Of a DNA stretch of 64,000 nt, positions 10,437-21,317 are shown piece after piece. The notes beneath the pieces are model-generated. The model was not told the origin of the DNA and searched no databases. It saw only the letters and a program-made list of their open reading frames with translations. Position 1 is the first letter of the stretch; every line of letters begins with the position of its first letter. The stretch lies in the NCBI RefSeq assembly GCF_052857255.1, contig NC_135504.1:145788121-145852120 (forward strand), read 5' to 3'. The stretch is from Amblyomma americanum (Eukaryota > Arthropoda > Arachnida > Ixodida > Ixodidae). A program made the translations under genes and the position numbers.

Positions 10437-13400
10437 TCACAACACATCGGTTTTACACGTGTTCCTCTGATAAGCGTCTAAACTTTTTCTCTTATAACTG
10501 CGCGAAAAGCATGTATTCGTGCTTAATACAACGAAACAAGCTGTTTCACACCAAAACGAGCTAGATCTGAACACATCGGTTTTACAAGTGTCCCTGTGAC
10601 ACGCGTCAAAACTTTTTCTCTTGTAACTGCGCGAAAAGCACGTATTCTTGCTTAATACAGCGAAACAAGCTGTTTTAGACCGAAACGAGCTAAATCTGAA
10701 CACATCGGTTTTACAAGTGTCCCTGTGACACCCGTCAAAACTTTTTCTCTTATACCTGCGCGAAAAGCATGTATTCGTGCTTAATACAACGAAACAAGCT
10801 GTTTTAGACCGAAACGAGCTAAATCTGAACACATCGGTTTTACAAGTGTCCCTGTGACACGCGTCAAAACTTTTTCTCTTATAACTGCGCGAAAAGCATG
10901 TATTCTTGCTTAATACAGCGAAACAAGCTGTTTTAGACCGAAACCAGCTAAATCACAACACATCGGTTTTACAAGTGTTCCTCTGATACGCGTCAAAACT
11001 TTTTCTCTTATAACTGCGCGAAAAGCATGTATTCTTGCCTAATACAACGAAACAAGCTGTTTTAGACCGAAACGAGTTAAATCACAACACATCGGTTTTA
11101 CAAGTGTTCCTCTGATACGCGTCAAAACTTTTTTCTCTTATAACTGCGCGAAAAGCATGTATTCGTGCTTAGTTCAACGAAACAAGCTGTTTTAGACCGA
11201 AACGAGGTAAATCTGAACACATCGGTTTTACAAGTGTCCCTGTGACACGCGTCAAAACTTTTTCTCTTATAACTGCGCGAAAAGCATGTATTCTTGCTTA
11301 ATACAGCGAAACAAGCTGTTTTAGACCGAAACGAGCTAAATCACAACACATCGGTTTTACAAGTGTTCCTCTGATACGCGTCTAAACTATTTCTCTTATA
11401 ACTGCGCGAAAGGCATGTATTCGTGCTTAATACAACGAAAGAAGCTGTTTTAGACCGAAACGAGCTAGATCTGAACACATCGGTTTTACAAGTGTCCCTG
11501 TGACACGCGTCAAAACTTTTTCTCTTATAACTGCGCGAAAAGCACGTATTCTTGCTTAATACAGCGAAACAAGCTGTTTTAGACCAAAACGAGCTAAATC
11601 ACAACACATCGGTTTTACAAGTGTTCCTCTGATACGCGTCAAAATTTTTTCTCTTATAACTGCGCGAAAAGCATGTATTCGTGCTTAGTTCACCGAAACA
11701 AGCTGTTTTAGACCGAAACGAGGTAAATCTGAACACATCGGTTTTACAAGTGTCCCTGTGAAACGCGTCAAAACTTTTTCTCTTATAACTGCGCGAAAAG
11801 CATGTATTCTTGCCTAATACAGCGAAACAAGCTGTTTTAGACCGAAACGAGCTAAATCACAACACATCGGTTTTACAAGTGTTCCTCTGATACGCGTCAA
11901 AACTTTTTCTCTTATAACTGCGCGAAAAGCATGTATTCTTGCTTAATACAACGAAACAAGCTGTTTTAGACCGAAACGAGCTAAATCACAACACATCGGT
12001 TTTACACGCGTTCCTCTGATACGCGTCTAAACTTTTTCTCTTATAACTGCGCGAAAAGCATGTATTCGTGCTTAATACAACGAAACAAGCTGTTTTACAC
12101 CAAAACGAGCTAGATCTGAACACATCGGTTTTACAAGTGTCCCTGTGACACGCGTCAAAACTTTTTCTCTTGTAACTGCGCGAAAAGCACGTATTTTTGC
12201 TTAATACAGCGAAACAAGCTGTTTTAGACCGAAACGAGCTAAATCTGAACACATCGGTTTTACAAGTGTCCCTGTGACACGCGTCAAAACTTTTTCTCTT
12301 ATACCTGCGCGAAAAGCATGTATTCGTGCTTAATACAGCGAAACAAGTTGTTTTAAACCGAAACGAGCTAAATCTGAACACATCGGTTTTACAAGTGTCC
12401 CTGTGACACGCGTCAAAACTTTTTCTCTTATAACTGCGCGAAAAGCATGTATTCTTGCTTAATACAGCGAAGCAAGCTGTTTTAGACCGAAACGAGCTAA
12501 ATCACAACACATCGGTTTTACAAGTGTTCCTCTGATACGCGTCTAAACTATTTCTCTTATAACTGCGCGAAAGGCATGTATTCGTGCTTAATACAACGAA
12601 AGAAGCTGTTTTAGACCGAAACGAGCTAGATCTGAACACATCGGTTTTACAAGTGTCCCTGTGACACGCGTCAAAACTTTTTCTCTTATAACTGCGCGAA
12701 AAGCACGTATTCTTGCTTAATACAGCGAAACAAGCTGTTTTAGACCAAAACGAGCTAAATCACAACACATCGGTTTTACAAGTGTTCCTCTGATACGCGT
12801 CAAAATTTTTTCTCTTATAACTGCGCGAAAAGCATGTATTCGTGCTTAGTTCACCGAAACAAGCTGTTTTAGACCGAAACGAGGTAAATCTGAACACATC
12901 GGTTTTACAAGTGTCCCTGTGAAACGCGTCAAAACTTTTTCTCTTATAACTGCGCGAAAAGCATGTATTCTTGCTTAATACAGCGAAACAAGCTGTTTTA
13001 GACCGAAACGAGCTAAATCACAACACATCGGTTTTACAAGTGTTCCTCTGATACGCGTCAAAACTTTTTCTCTTATAACTGCGCGAAAAGCATGTATTCT
13101 TGCTTAATACAACGAAACAAGCTGTTTTAGACCGAAACGAGCTAAATCACAACACATCGGTTTTACACGCGTTCCTCTGATACGCGTCTAAACTTTTTCT
13201 CTTATAACTGCGCGAAAAGCATGTATTCGTGCTTAATACAACGAAACAAGCTGTTTTACACCAAAACGAGCTAGATCTGAACACATCGGTTTTACAAGTG
13301 TCCCTGTGACACGCGTCAAAACTTTTTCTCTTGTAACTGCGCGAAAAGCACGTATTTTTGCTTAATACAGCGAAACAAGCTGTTTTAGACCGAAACGAGC

Positions 13401-14590
13401 TAAATCTGAACACATCGGTTTTACAAGTGTCCCTGTGACACGCGTCAAAACTTTTTCTCTTATACCTGCGCGAAAAGCATGTATTCGTGCTTAATACAGC
13501 GAAACAAGTTGTTTTAAACCGAAACGAGCTAAATCTGAACACATCGGTTTTACAAGTGTCCCTGTGACACGCGTCAAAACTTTTTCTCTTATAACTGCGC
13601 GAAAAGCATGTATTCTTGCTTAATACAGCGAAGCAAGCTGTTTTAGACCGAAACGAGCTAAACCACAACACATCGGTTTTACAAGTGTTCCTCTGATACG
13701 CGTCAAAACTTTTTATCTTATAACTGCGCGAAAAGCATGTATTTTTTCTTAATACAACGAAACAAGCTGTTTTAGACCGAAACGAGCTAAATCACAACAC
13801 ATCGGTTTTACAAGTGTCCCTGTGACACGCGTCAAAACTTTTTCTCTTATAACTGCGCGAAAAGCATGTATTCTAGCTTAATACAGCGAAACAAGCTGTT
13901 TTAGACCGAAACGAGCTAAATCACAACACATCGGTTTTACAAGTGTTCTTCTGATACGCGTCAAAACTTTTTCTCTTATAACTGCGCGAAAAGCATGTAT
14001 TCTTGCTTAATACAACGAAACAAGCTGTTTTAGACCGATACGAGCTAAATCACAACACATCGGTTTTACAAGTGTTCCTTTGATACGCGTCTAAACTTTT
14101 TCTTCTATAACTGCGCGAAAAGCATGTATTCGTGCTTAATACAACGAAACAAGCTGTTTTACACCAAAACGAGCTAGATCTGAACACATAGGTTTTACAA
14201 GTGTCCCTGTGACACGCGTCAAAACTTTTTCTCTTATAACTGCGCGAAAAGCATGTATTCTTGCTTAATACAGCGAAACAAGCTGTTTTAGACCGAAACG
14301 AGCTAAATCACAACACATCGGTTTTACAAGTTTTCCTCTGATACGCGTCAATACTTTTTTTCTCTTATAACTGCGCGAAAAGCATGTATTCGTGCTTAGT
14401 TCAACGAAACAAGCTGTTTCAGACCGAAACGAGGTAAATCTGAACACATCGGTTTTACAAGTGTCCCTGTGACACGCGTCAAAACTTTTTCTCTTATAAC
14501 TGCGCGAAAAGCATGTATTCTTGCTTAATACAGCGAAATAAGCTGTTTTAGACCGAAACGAGCTAAATCCCAACACATCGGTTTTACAAG
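10437..14590 (+). repeat. Domain I HOR copy 3 (9-monomer internal duplication)
   Basis: The copy starts with the gataagcg unit and includes the six monomers missing from copy 2. The ttttacacgc mark occurs twice, at 12,000 and 13,161, which is exactly 9 x 129 bp apart. The ttttcctctg mark follows at 14,331, again 1,170 bp after the second ttttacacgc. Similarity to copies 1 and 2 stops at about 14,590, so the last monomers are replaced by domain II. Confidence 0.85.
12490..12550 (+). other. Junction of the 9-monomer duplication
   Basis: Upstream sequence has the gaagcaagctg mark, which elsewhere (about 6,535, 9,115 and 13,635) is followed by an aaaccacaac tail and a gtcaaaac unit. Here it runs into the tctaaactatttctc unit instead, returning to the sequence at about 11,381 with an offset of 1,161 bp. 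Confidence 0.85.
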
Positions 14591-14690
14591 TGTTCCTCTG
14601 ATACGCGTCAAAACTTTTTCTCTTATAACTGCGCGAAAAGCATGTATTCTTGCTTAATACAACGAAACAAGCTATTTTAGACCGAAACGA
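14590..14690 (+). other. Boundary between HOR domains I and II
   Basis: Up to about 14,580 the order follows domain I. The next unit differs from the corresponding unit at 7,490 (attcttgcttaatac instead of attcgtgcttagttc) and carries a private gctatttt. From about 14,690 the sequence follows the domain II unit, also found at 17,273. Confidence 0.65.
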
Positions 14691-17272
14691 GCTAAATCAC
14701 AACACATCGGTTTTACAAGTGTTCCTCTGATACGCGTCTAAACTTTTTCTCTTTCTAACTGCGCGAAAAGCATGTATTCGTGCTTAATACAACGAAACAA
14801 GGTGTTTTACACCAAAACGAGCTAGATCTGAACACATCGGTTTTACAAGTGTCCCTGTGACACGCGTCAAAACTTTTTCTCTTGTAACTGCGCGAAAAGC
14901 ACGTATTCTTGCTAATACAGCGAAACAAGCTGTTTTAGACCGAAACGAGCTAAATCTGAACACATCGGTTTTACAAGTGTCCCTGTGACACGCGTCAAAA
15001 CTTTTTCTCTTATACCTGCGCGAAAAGCATGTATTCGTGCTTAATACAGCGAAACAAGCTGTTTTAGACCGAAATGAGCTAAATCTGAACACATCGGTTT
15101 TACTAGTGTCCCTGTGACACGCCTTTAAAACTTTTTCTCTTATAACTGCGCGAAAAGCATGTATTCTTGCCTAATACAACGAAACAAGCTGTTTTAGACC
15201 GGAACGAGCTAAATCACAACACATCGGTTTTACAAGTGTTCCTCTGATACGCGTCTAAACTTTTTCTCTTAAAACTGTTCGAAAAGCATGTATTCATGCT
15301 TAATACAGCGAAACAAGCTGTTTTAGACCGAAACGAGCTAAATCACAACACATCGGCTTTACAAGTGTTCCTCTGATACGCGTCAAATTTTTTTCTCTTA
15401 TAACTGCGCGAAAACATGTATTCTTGCTTAATACAAAGAAACAAGCTGTTTTAGACCGAAACGAGGTAAATCTGAACACATCGGTTTTACAAGTGTCCCT
15501 GTGACACGCGTCAAAACTTTTTCTCTTATAACTGCGCGAAAAGCATGTATTCTTGCTTAATACAGCGAAACAAGCTGTTTTAGACCGAAACTAGCTAAAT
15601 CACAACACATCGGTTTTACAAGTGTTCCTCTGATACGTGTCAAAACTTTTTCTCTTATAACTGCGCGAAAAGCATGTATTCTTGCTTAATACAACGAAAC
15701 AAGCTGTTTTAGACCGAAACGAGCTAAATCACAACACATCGGTTTTACAAGTGTTCCTCTGATACGCGTCTAAACTTTTTCTTTTATAACTGCGCGAAAA
15801 GCATGTATTCGTGCTTAATACAACGAAACAAGCTGTTTTACACCAAAACGAGCTAGATCTGAACACATCGATTTTACAAGTGTCCCTGTGACACGCGTCA
15901 AAACTTTTTCTCTTGTAACTGCGCGAAAAGCACGTATTCTTGCTTAATACAGCGAAACAAGCTGTTTTAGACCGAAACGTGCTAAATCTGAACACATCGG
16001 TTTTACAAGTGTCCCTGTGACACGCGTCAAAACTTTTTCTGTTATAACTGCGCGAAAAGCATGTATTCTTGCTTAATACAGCGAAACAAGCTGTTTTAGA
16101 CCGAAACGAGCTAAATCACAACACATCGGTTTTACAAGTGTTCCTGTGATACGCGTCTAAACTTTTTCTCTTATAACTGCGCGAAAAGCATGTATTTGTG
16201 CTTAATACAACGAAACAAGCTGTTTTACCTTAAAACCAGCTAGATCTGAACACATCGGTTTTACAAGTGTCCCTGTGACACGCGTCAAAACTTTTTCTCT
16301 TGTAACTGCGCGAAAAGCACGTATTCTTGCTTAATACAGCGAAACAAGCTGTTTTAGACCGAAACGAGCTCAATCTGAACACATCGGTTTTACAAGTGTC
16401 CCTGTGACACGCGTCAAAAGTTTTTCTCTTATACCTGCGCGAAAAGCATGTATTCGTGCTTAATACAGCGAAACAAGCTGTTTTAGATCGAAACGAGCTA
16501 AATCTGAACACATCGGTTTTACTAGTGTCCCTGTGACACGCCTTTAAAACTTTTTCTCTTATAACTGCGCGAAAAGCATGTATTCTTGCTTAATACAACG
16601 AAACAAGCTGTTTTAGACCGAAACGAGCTAACTCACAACACATCGGTTGTACAAGTGTTCCTCTGATACGCGTCTAAACGTTTTCTCTTATAACTGCGCG
16701 AAAAGCATGTATTCTTGCTTAATACAACGAAACAAGCTGTTTTAGACCGAAACGAGGTAAATCTGAACACATCGGTTTTACAAGTGTCCCTGTGACACGC
16801 GTCAAAACTTTTTCTCTTATAACTGCGCGAAAAGCATGTATTCTTGCTTAATACAGCGAAACAAGCTGTTTTAGACCGAAACGAGCTAAATCACAACACA
16901 TCGGTTTTACAAGTGTTCCTCTGATACGCGTCAAAACTTTTTCTCTTATAACTGCGCGAAAAGCATGTATTCTTGCTTAATACAACGAAACAAGCTGTTT
17001 TAGACCGAAACGAGTTAAATCACAACACATCGGTTTTACAAGTGTTCCTCTGATACGCGTGAAAACTTTTTTTCTCTTATAACTGCGCGAAAAGCATGTA
17101 TTCGTGCTTAATACGACGAAACAAGCTGTTTTAGACCGAAACGAGCTAAATCTGAACACATCGGTTTTACAAGTGTTCCTGTGACACGCGTCAAAACTTT
17201 TTCTCTTATAACTGCGCGAAAAGCATGTATTTTTGCTTAATACAGCGAAACAAGCTGTTTTAGACCGAAACG
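14690..17272 (+). repeat. Domain II HOR copy 1 (20 monomers, 2,583 bp)
   Basis: Marks repeated 2,583 bp later include tctctttctaactg (14,748 and 17,331), caaggtgttttacacc, a 1-base deletion giving cttgctaatac (near 14,910 and 17,493), cgcctttaaaac, an ttaaaactgttcg unit, aaactagctaaatc, and gtgaaaactttttttctc near 17,060. The two copies are very similar throughout. Confidence 0.88.
15100..15130 (+). repeat. D-type head, first occurrence
   Basis: The unit reads ttttactag, gtgtccctgtgacacg, then cctttaaaac, replacing the usual ACGCGTC and creating ACTAGT and TTTAAA sites. Copies are seen at about 16,540, 17,703, 19,125, 21,962, 24,548, 25,328, 26,348, 27,128, 28,800, 30,221, 32,813, 33,594, 34,620, 37,466, 38,494, 39,272 and 43,019, and in altered form at 42,498, 56,452, 59,034, 59,690 and 63,685. 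None was seen before 15.1 kb or between 43.1 and 56.4 kb. Confidence 0.8.
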
Positions 17273-19855
17273 AGCTAAATCACAACACATCGGTTTTACA
17301 AGTGTTCCTCTGATACGCGTCTAAACTTTTTCTCTTTCTAACTGCGCGAAAAGCATGTATTCGTGCTTAATACAACGAAACAAGGTGTTTTACACCAAAA
17401 CGAGCTAGATCTGAACACATCGGTTTTACAAGTGTCCCTGTGACACGCGTCAAAACTTTTTCTCTTGTAACTGCGCGAAAAGCACGTATTCTTGCTAATA
17501 CAGCGAAACAAGCTGTTTTAGACCGAAACGAGCTAAATCTGAACACATCGGTTTTACAAGTGTCCCTGTGACACGCGTCAAAACTTTTTCTCTTATACCT
17601 GCGCGAAAAGCATGTATTCGTGCTTAATACAGCGAAACAAGCTGTTTTAGACCGAAATGAGCTAAATCTGAACACATCGGTTTTACTAGTGTCCCTGTGA
17701 CACGCCTTTAAAACTTTTTCTCTTATAACTGCGCGAAAAGCATGTATTCTTGCCTAATACAACGAAACAAGCTGTTTTAGACCGGAACGAGCTAAATCAC
17801 AACACATCGGTTTTACAAGTGTTCCTCTGATACGCGTCTAAACTTTTTCTCTTAAAACTGTTCGAAAAGCATGTATTCGTGCTTAATACAGCGAAACAAG
17901 CTGTTTTAGACCGAAACGAGCTAAATCACAACACATCGGCTTTACAAGTGTTCCTCTGATACGCGTCAAATTTTTTTCTCTTATAACTGCGCGAAAACAT
18001 GTATTCTTGCTTAATACAAAGAAACAAGCTGTTTTAGACCGAAACGAGGTAAATCTGAACACATCGGTTTTACAAGTGTCCCTGTGACACGCGTCAAAAC
18101 TTTTTCTCTTATAACTGCGCGAAAAGCATGTATTCTTGCTTAATACAGCGAAACAAGCTGTTTTAGACCGAAACTAGCTAAATCACAACACATCGGTTTT
18201 ACAAGTGTTCCTCTGATACGTGTCAAAACTTTTTCTCTTATAACTGCGCGAAAAGCATGTATTCTTGCTTAATACAACGAAACAAGCTGTTTTAGACCGA
18301 AACGAGCTAAATCACAACACATCGGTTTTACAAGTGTTCCTCTGATACGCGTCTAAACTTTTTCTTTTATAACTGCGCGAAAAGCATGTATTCGTGCTTA
18401 ATACAACGAAACAAGCTGTTTTACACCAAAACGAGCTAGATCTGAACACATCGATTTTACAAGTGTCCCTGTGACACGCGTCAAAACTTTTTCTCTTGTA
18501 ACTGCGAGAAAAGCACGTATTCTTGCTTAATACAGCGAAACAAGCTGTTTTAGACCGAAACGTGCTAAATCTGAACACATCGGTTTTACAAGTGTCCCTG
18601 TGACACGCGTCGAAACTTTTTCTCTTATAACTGCGCGAAAAGCATGTATTCTTGCTTAATACAGCGAAACAAGCTGTTTTAGACCGAAACGAGCTAAATC
18701 ACAACACATCGGTTTTACAAGTGTTCCTGTGATACGCGTCTAAACTTTTTCTCTTATAACTGCGCGAAAAGCATGTATTTGTGCTTAATACAACGAAACA
18801 AGCTGTTTTACACCAAAACCAGCTAGATCTGAACACATCGGTTTTACAAGTGTCCCTGTGACACGCGTCAAAACTTTTTCTCTTGTAACTGCGCGAAAAG
18901 CACGTATTCTTGCTTAATACAGCGAAACAAGCTGTTTTAGACCGAAACGAGCTTAATCTGAACACATCGGTTTTACAAGTGTCCCTGTGACACGCGTCAA
19001 AACTTTTTCTCTTATACCTGCGCGAAAAGCATGTATTCGTGCTTAATACAGCGAAACAAGCTGTTTTAGATCGAAACGAGCTAAATCTGAACACATCGGT
19101 TTTACTAGTGTCCCTGTGACACGCCTTTAAAACTTTTTTTCTTATAACTGCGCGAAAAGCATGTATTCTTGCTTAATACAACGAAACAAGCTGTTTTAGA
19201 CCGAAACGAGCTAACTCACAACACATCGGTTGTACAAGTGTTCCTCTGATACGCGTCTAAACTTTTTCTCTTATAACTGCGCGAAAAGCATGTATTCTTG
19301 CTTAATACAACGAAACAAGCTGTTTTAGATCGAAACGAGGTAAATCTAAACACATCGGTTTTACAAGTGTCCCTGTGACAAGCGTCAAAACTTTTTCTCT
19401 TATAACTGCGCGAAAAGCATGTATTCTTGCTTAATACAGCGAAACAAGCTGTTTTAGACCGAAACGAGCTAAATCACAACACATCGGTTTTACAAGTGTT
19501 CCTCTGATACGCGTCAAAACTTTTTCTCTTATAACTGCGCGAAAAGCATGTATTCTTGCTTAATACAACGAAACAAGCTGTTTTAGACCGAAACGAGTTA
19601 AATCACAACACATCGGTTTTACAAGTGTTCCTCTGATACGCGTGAAAACTTTTTTTCTCTTATAACTGCGCGAAAAGCATGTATTCGTGCTTAATACGAC
19701 GAAACAAGCTGTTTTAGACCGAAACGAGCTAAATCTGAACACATCGGTTTCACAAGTGTCCCTGTGACACGCGTTAAAACTTTTTCTCTTATAACTGCGC
19801 GAAAAGCATGTATTCTTGCTTAATACAGCGAAACAAGCTGTTTTAGACCGAAACG
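17273..19855 (+). repeat. Domain II HOR copy 2 (20 monomers, 2,583 bp)
   Basis: This is a near-identical second copy of 14,690-17,272. Private differences are few, for example ctgcgagaaaag near 18,505 and ttaccttaaaacc at about 16,215 versus ttacaccaaaacc at about 18,800. High identity indicates recent duplication or ongoing homogenisation. Confidence 0.88.
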
Positions 19856-21139
19856 AGCTAAATCACAACACATCGGTTTTACAAGTGTTCCTCTGATACG
19901 CGTCAAAACTTTTTCTCTTATAACTGCGCGAAAAGCATGTATTCTTGCTTAATACAACGAAACAAGCTGTTTTAGACCGAAACGAGCTAAATCACAACAC
20001 ATCGGTTTTACACGTGTTCCTCTGATACGCGTCTAAACTTTTTCTCTTATAACTGCGCGAAAAGCATGTATTCGTGCTTAATACAACGAAACAAGCTGTT
20101 TTACACCAAAACGAGCTAGATCTGAACACACCGGTTTTACAAGTGTCTCTGTGACACGTGTCAAAACTTTTTCTCTTGTAACTGCGCGAAAAGCACGTAT
20201 TCTTGCTTAATACAGCGAAACAAGCTGTTTTAGACCGAAACGAGCTAAATCTGAACACATTGGTTTTACAAGTGTCCCTGTGACACGCGTCAAAACTTTT
20301 TCTCTTATACCTGCGCGAAAAGCATGTATTCGTGCTTAATACAGCGAAACAAACTGTTTTAGATCGAAACGAGCTAAATCTGAACACATCGGTTTTACAA
20401 GTGTTCCTGTGACACGCGTCAAAACTTTTTCTCTTATAACTGCGCGAAAAGCATGTATTCTTGCTTAATACAACGAAACAAGCTGTTTTAGACCGAAACG
20501 AGCTAAATCACAACACATCGGTTTTACAAGTGTTCCTCTGATACGCGTCTAAACTTTTTCTCTTATAACTGCGCGAAAAGCATGTATTCTTGCTTAATAC
20601 AGCGAAACAAGCTGTTTTAGACCGAAACTAGCTAAATCACAACACATCGGTTTTACAAGTGTTCCTCTGATACGTGTCAAAACTTTTTCTCTTATAACTG
20701 CGCGAAAAGCATGTATTCTTGCTTAATACAACGAAACAAGCTGTTTTAGACCGAAACGAGCTAAATCACAACACATCGGTTTTACAAGTGTTCCTCTGAT
20801 ACGCGTCTAAACTTTTTCTTTTATAACTGCGCGAAAAGCATGTATTCGTGCTTAATACAACGAAACAAGCTGTTTTACACCAAAACGAGGTAAATCTGAA
20901 CACATCGGTTTTACAAGTGTCCCTGTGACACGCGTCAAAACTTTTTCTCTTATAACTGCGCGAAAAGCATGTATTCTTGCTTAATACAGCGAAACAAGCT
21001 GTTTTAGACCGAAACTAGCTAAATCACAACACATCGGTTTTACAAGTGTTCCTCTGATACGTGTCAAAACTTTTTCTCTTATAACTGCGCGAAAAGCATG
21101 TATTCTTGCTTAATACAACGAAACAAGCTGTTTTAGACC
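19856..21139 (+). repeat. Transition region between domains II and III
   Basis: About 19,980-20,390 matches 24,115-24,520, including the acaccgg tail and a gtctctgtgacacgtgtc head. From about 20,590 it returns to the aaactagct segment of domain II, and this segment is duplicated as a 3-monomer block. Confidence 0.7.
20152..20163. other. Perfect 12-bp palindrome with a CACGTG core
   Basis: TGACACGTGTCA is its own reverse complement. It arose from the usual tgacacgcgtca by one base change in a B-derived unit. Further copies are at 24,285, 26,084, 32,549, 34,356 and 38,229, always in the unit following an acaccgg tail. CACGTG is a common E-box/G-box core; binding here is untested. Confidence 0.8.
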
Positions 21140-21317
21140 GAAACGAGCTAAATCACAACACATCGGTTTTACAAGTGTTCCTCTGATACGCGTCTAAACT
21201 TTTTCTTTTATAACTGCGCGAAAAGCATGTATTCGTGCTTAATACAACGAAACAAGCTGTTTTACACCAAAACGAGCTAGATCTGAACACATCGATTTTA
21301 CAAGTGTCCCTGTGACA
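20545..21317 (+). repeat. Tandem duplication of 3 monomers (387 bp)
   Basis: The gaaactagct mark occurs at 20,624 and 21,011, exactly 387 bp apart, with the same following units (gatacgtgtc, then tctaaactttttctttta). The join is the chimeric unit at about 20,870-20,895, where ttacaccaaaacgag continues as gtaaatctg instead of ctagatctg. Confidence 0.85.
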
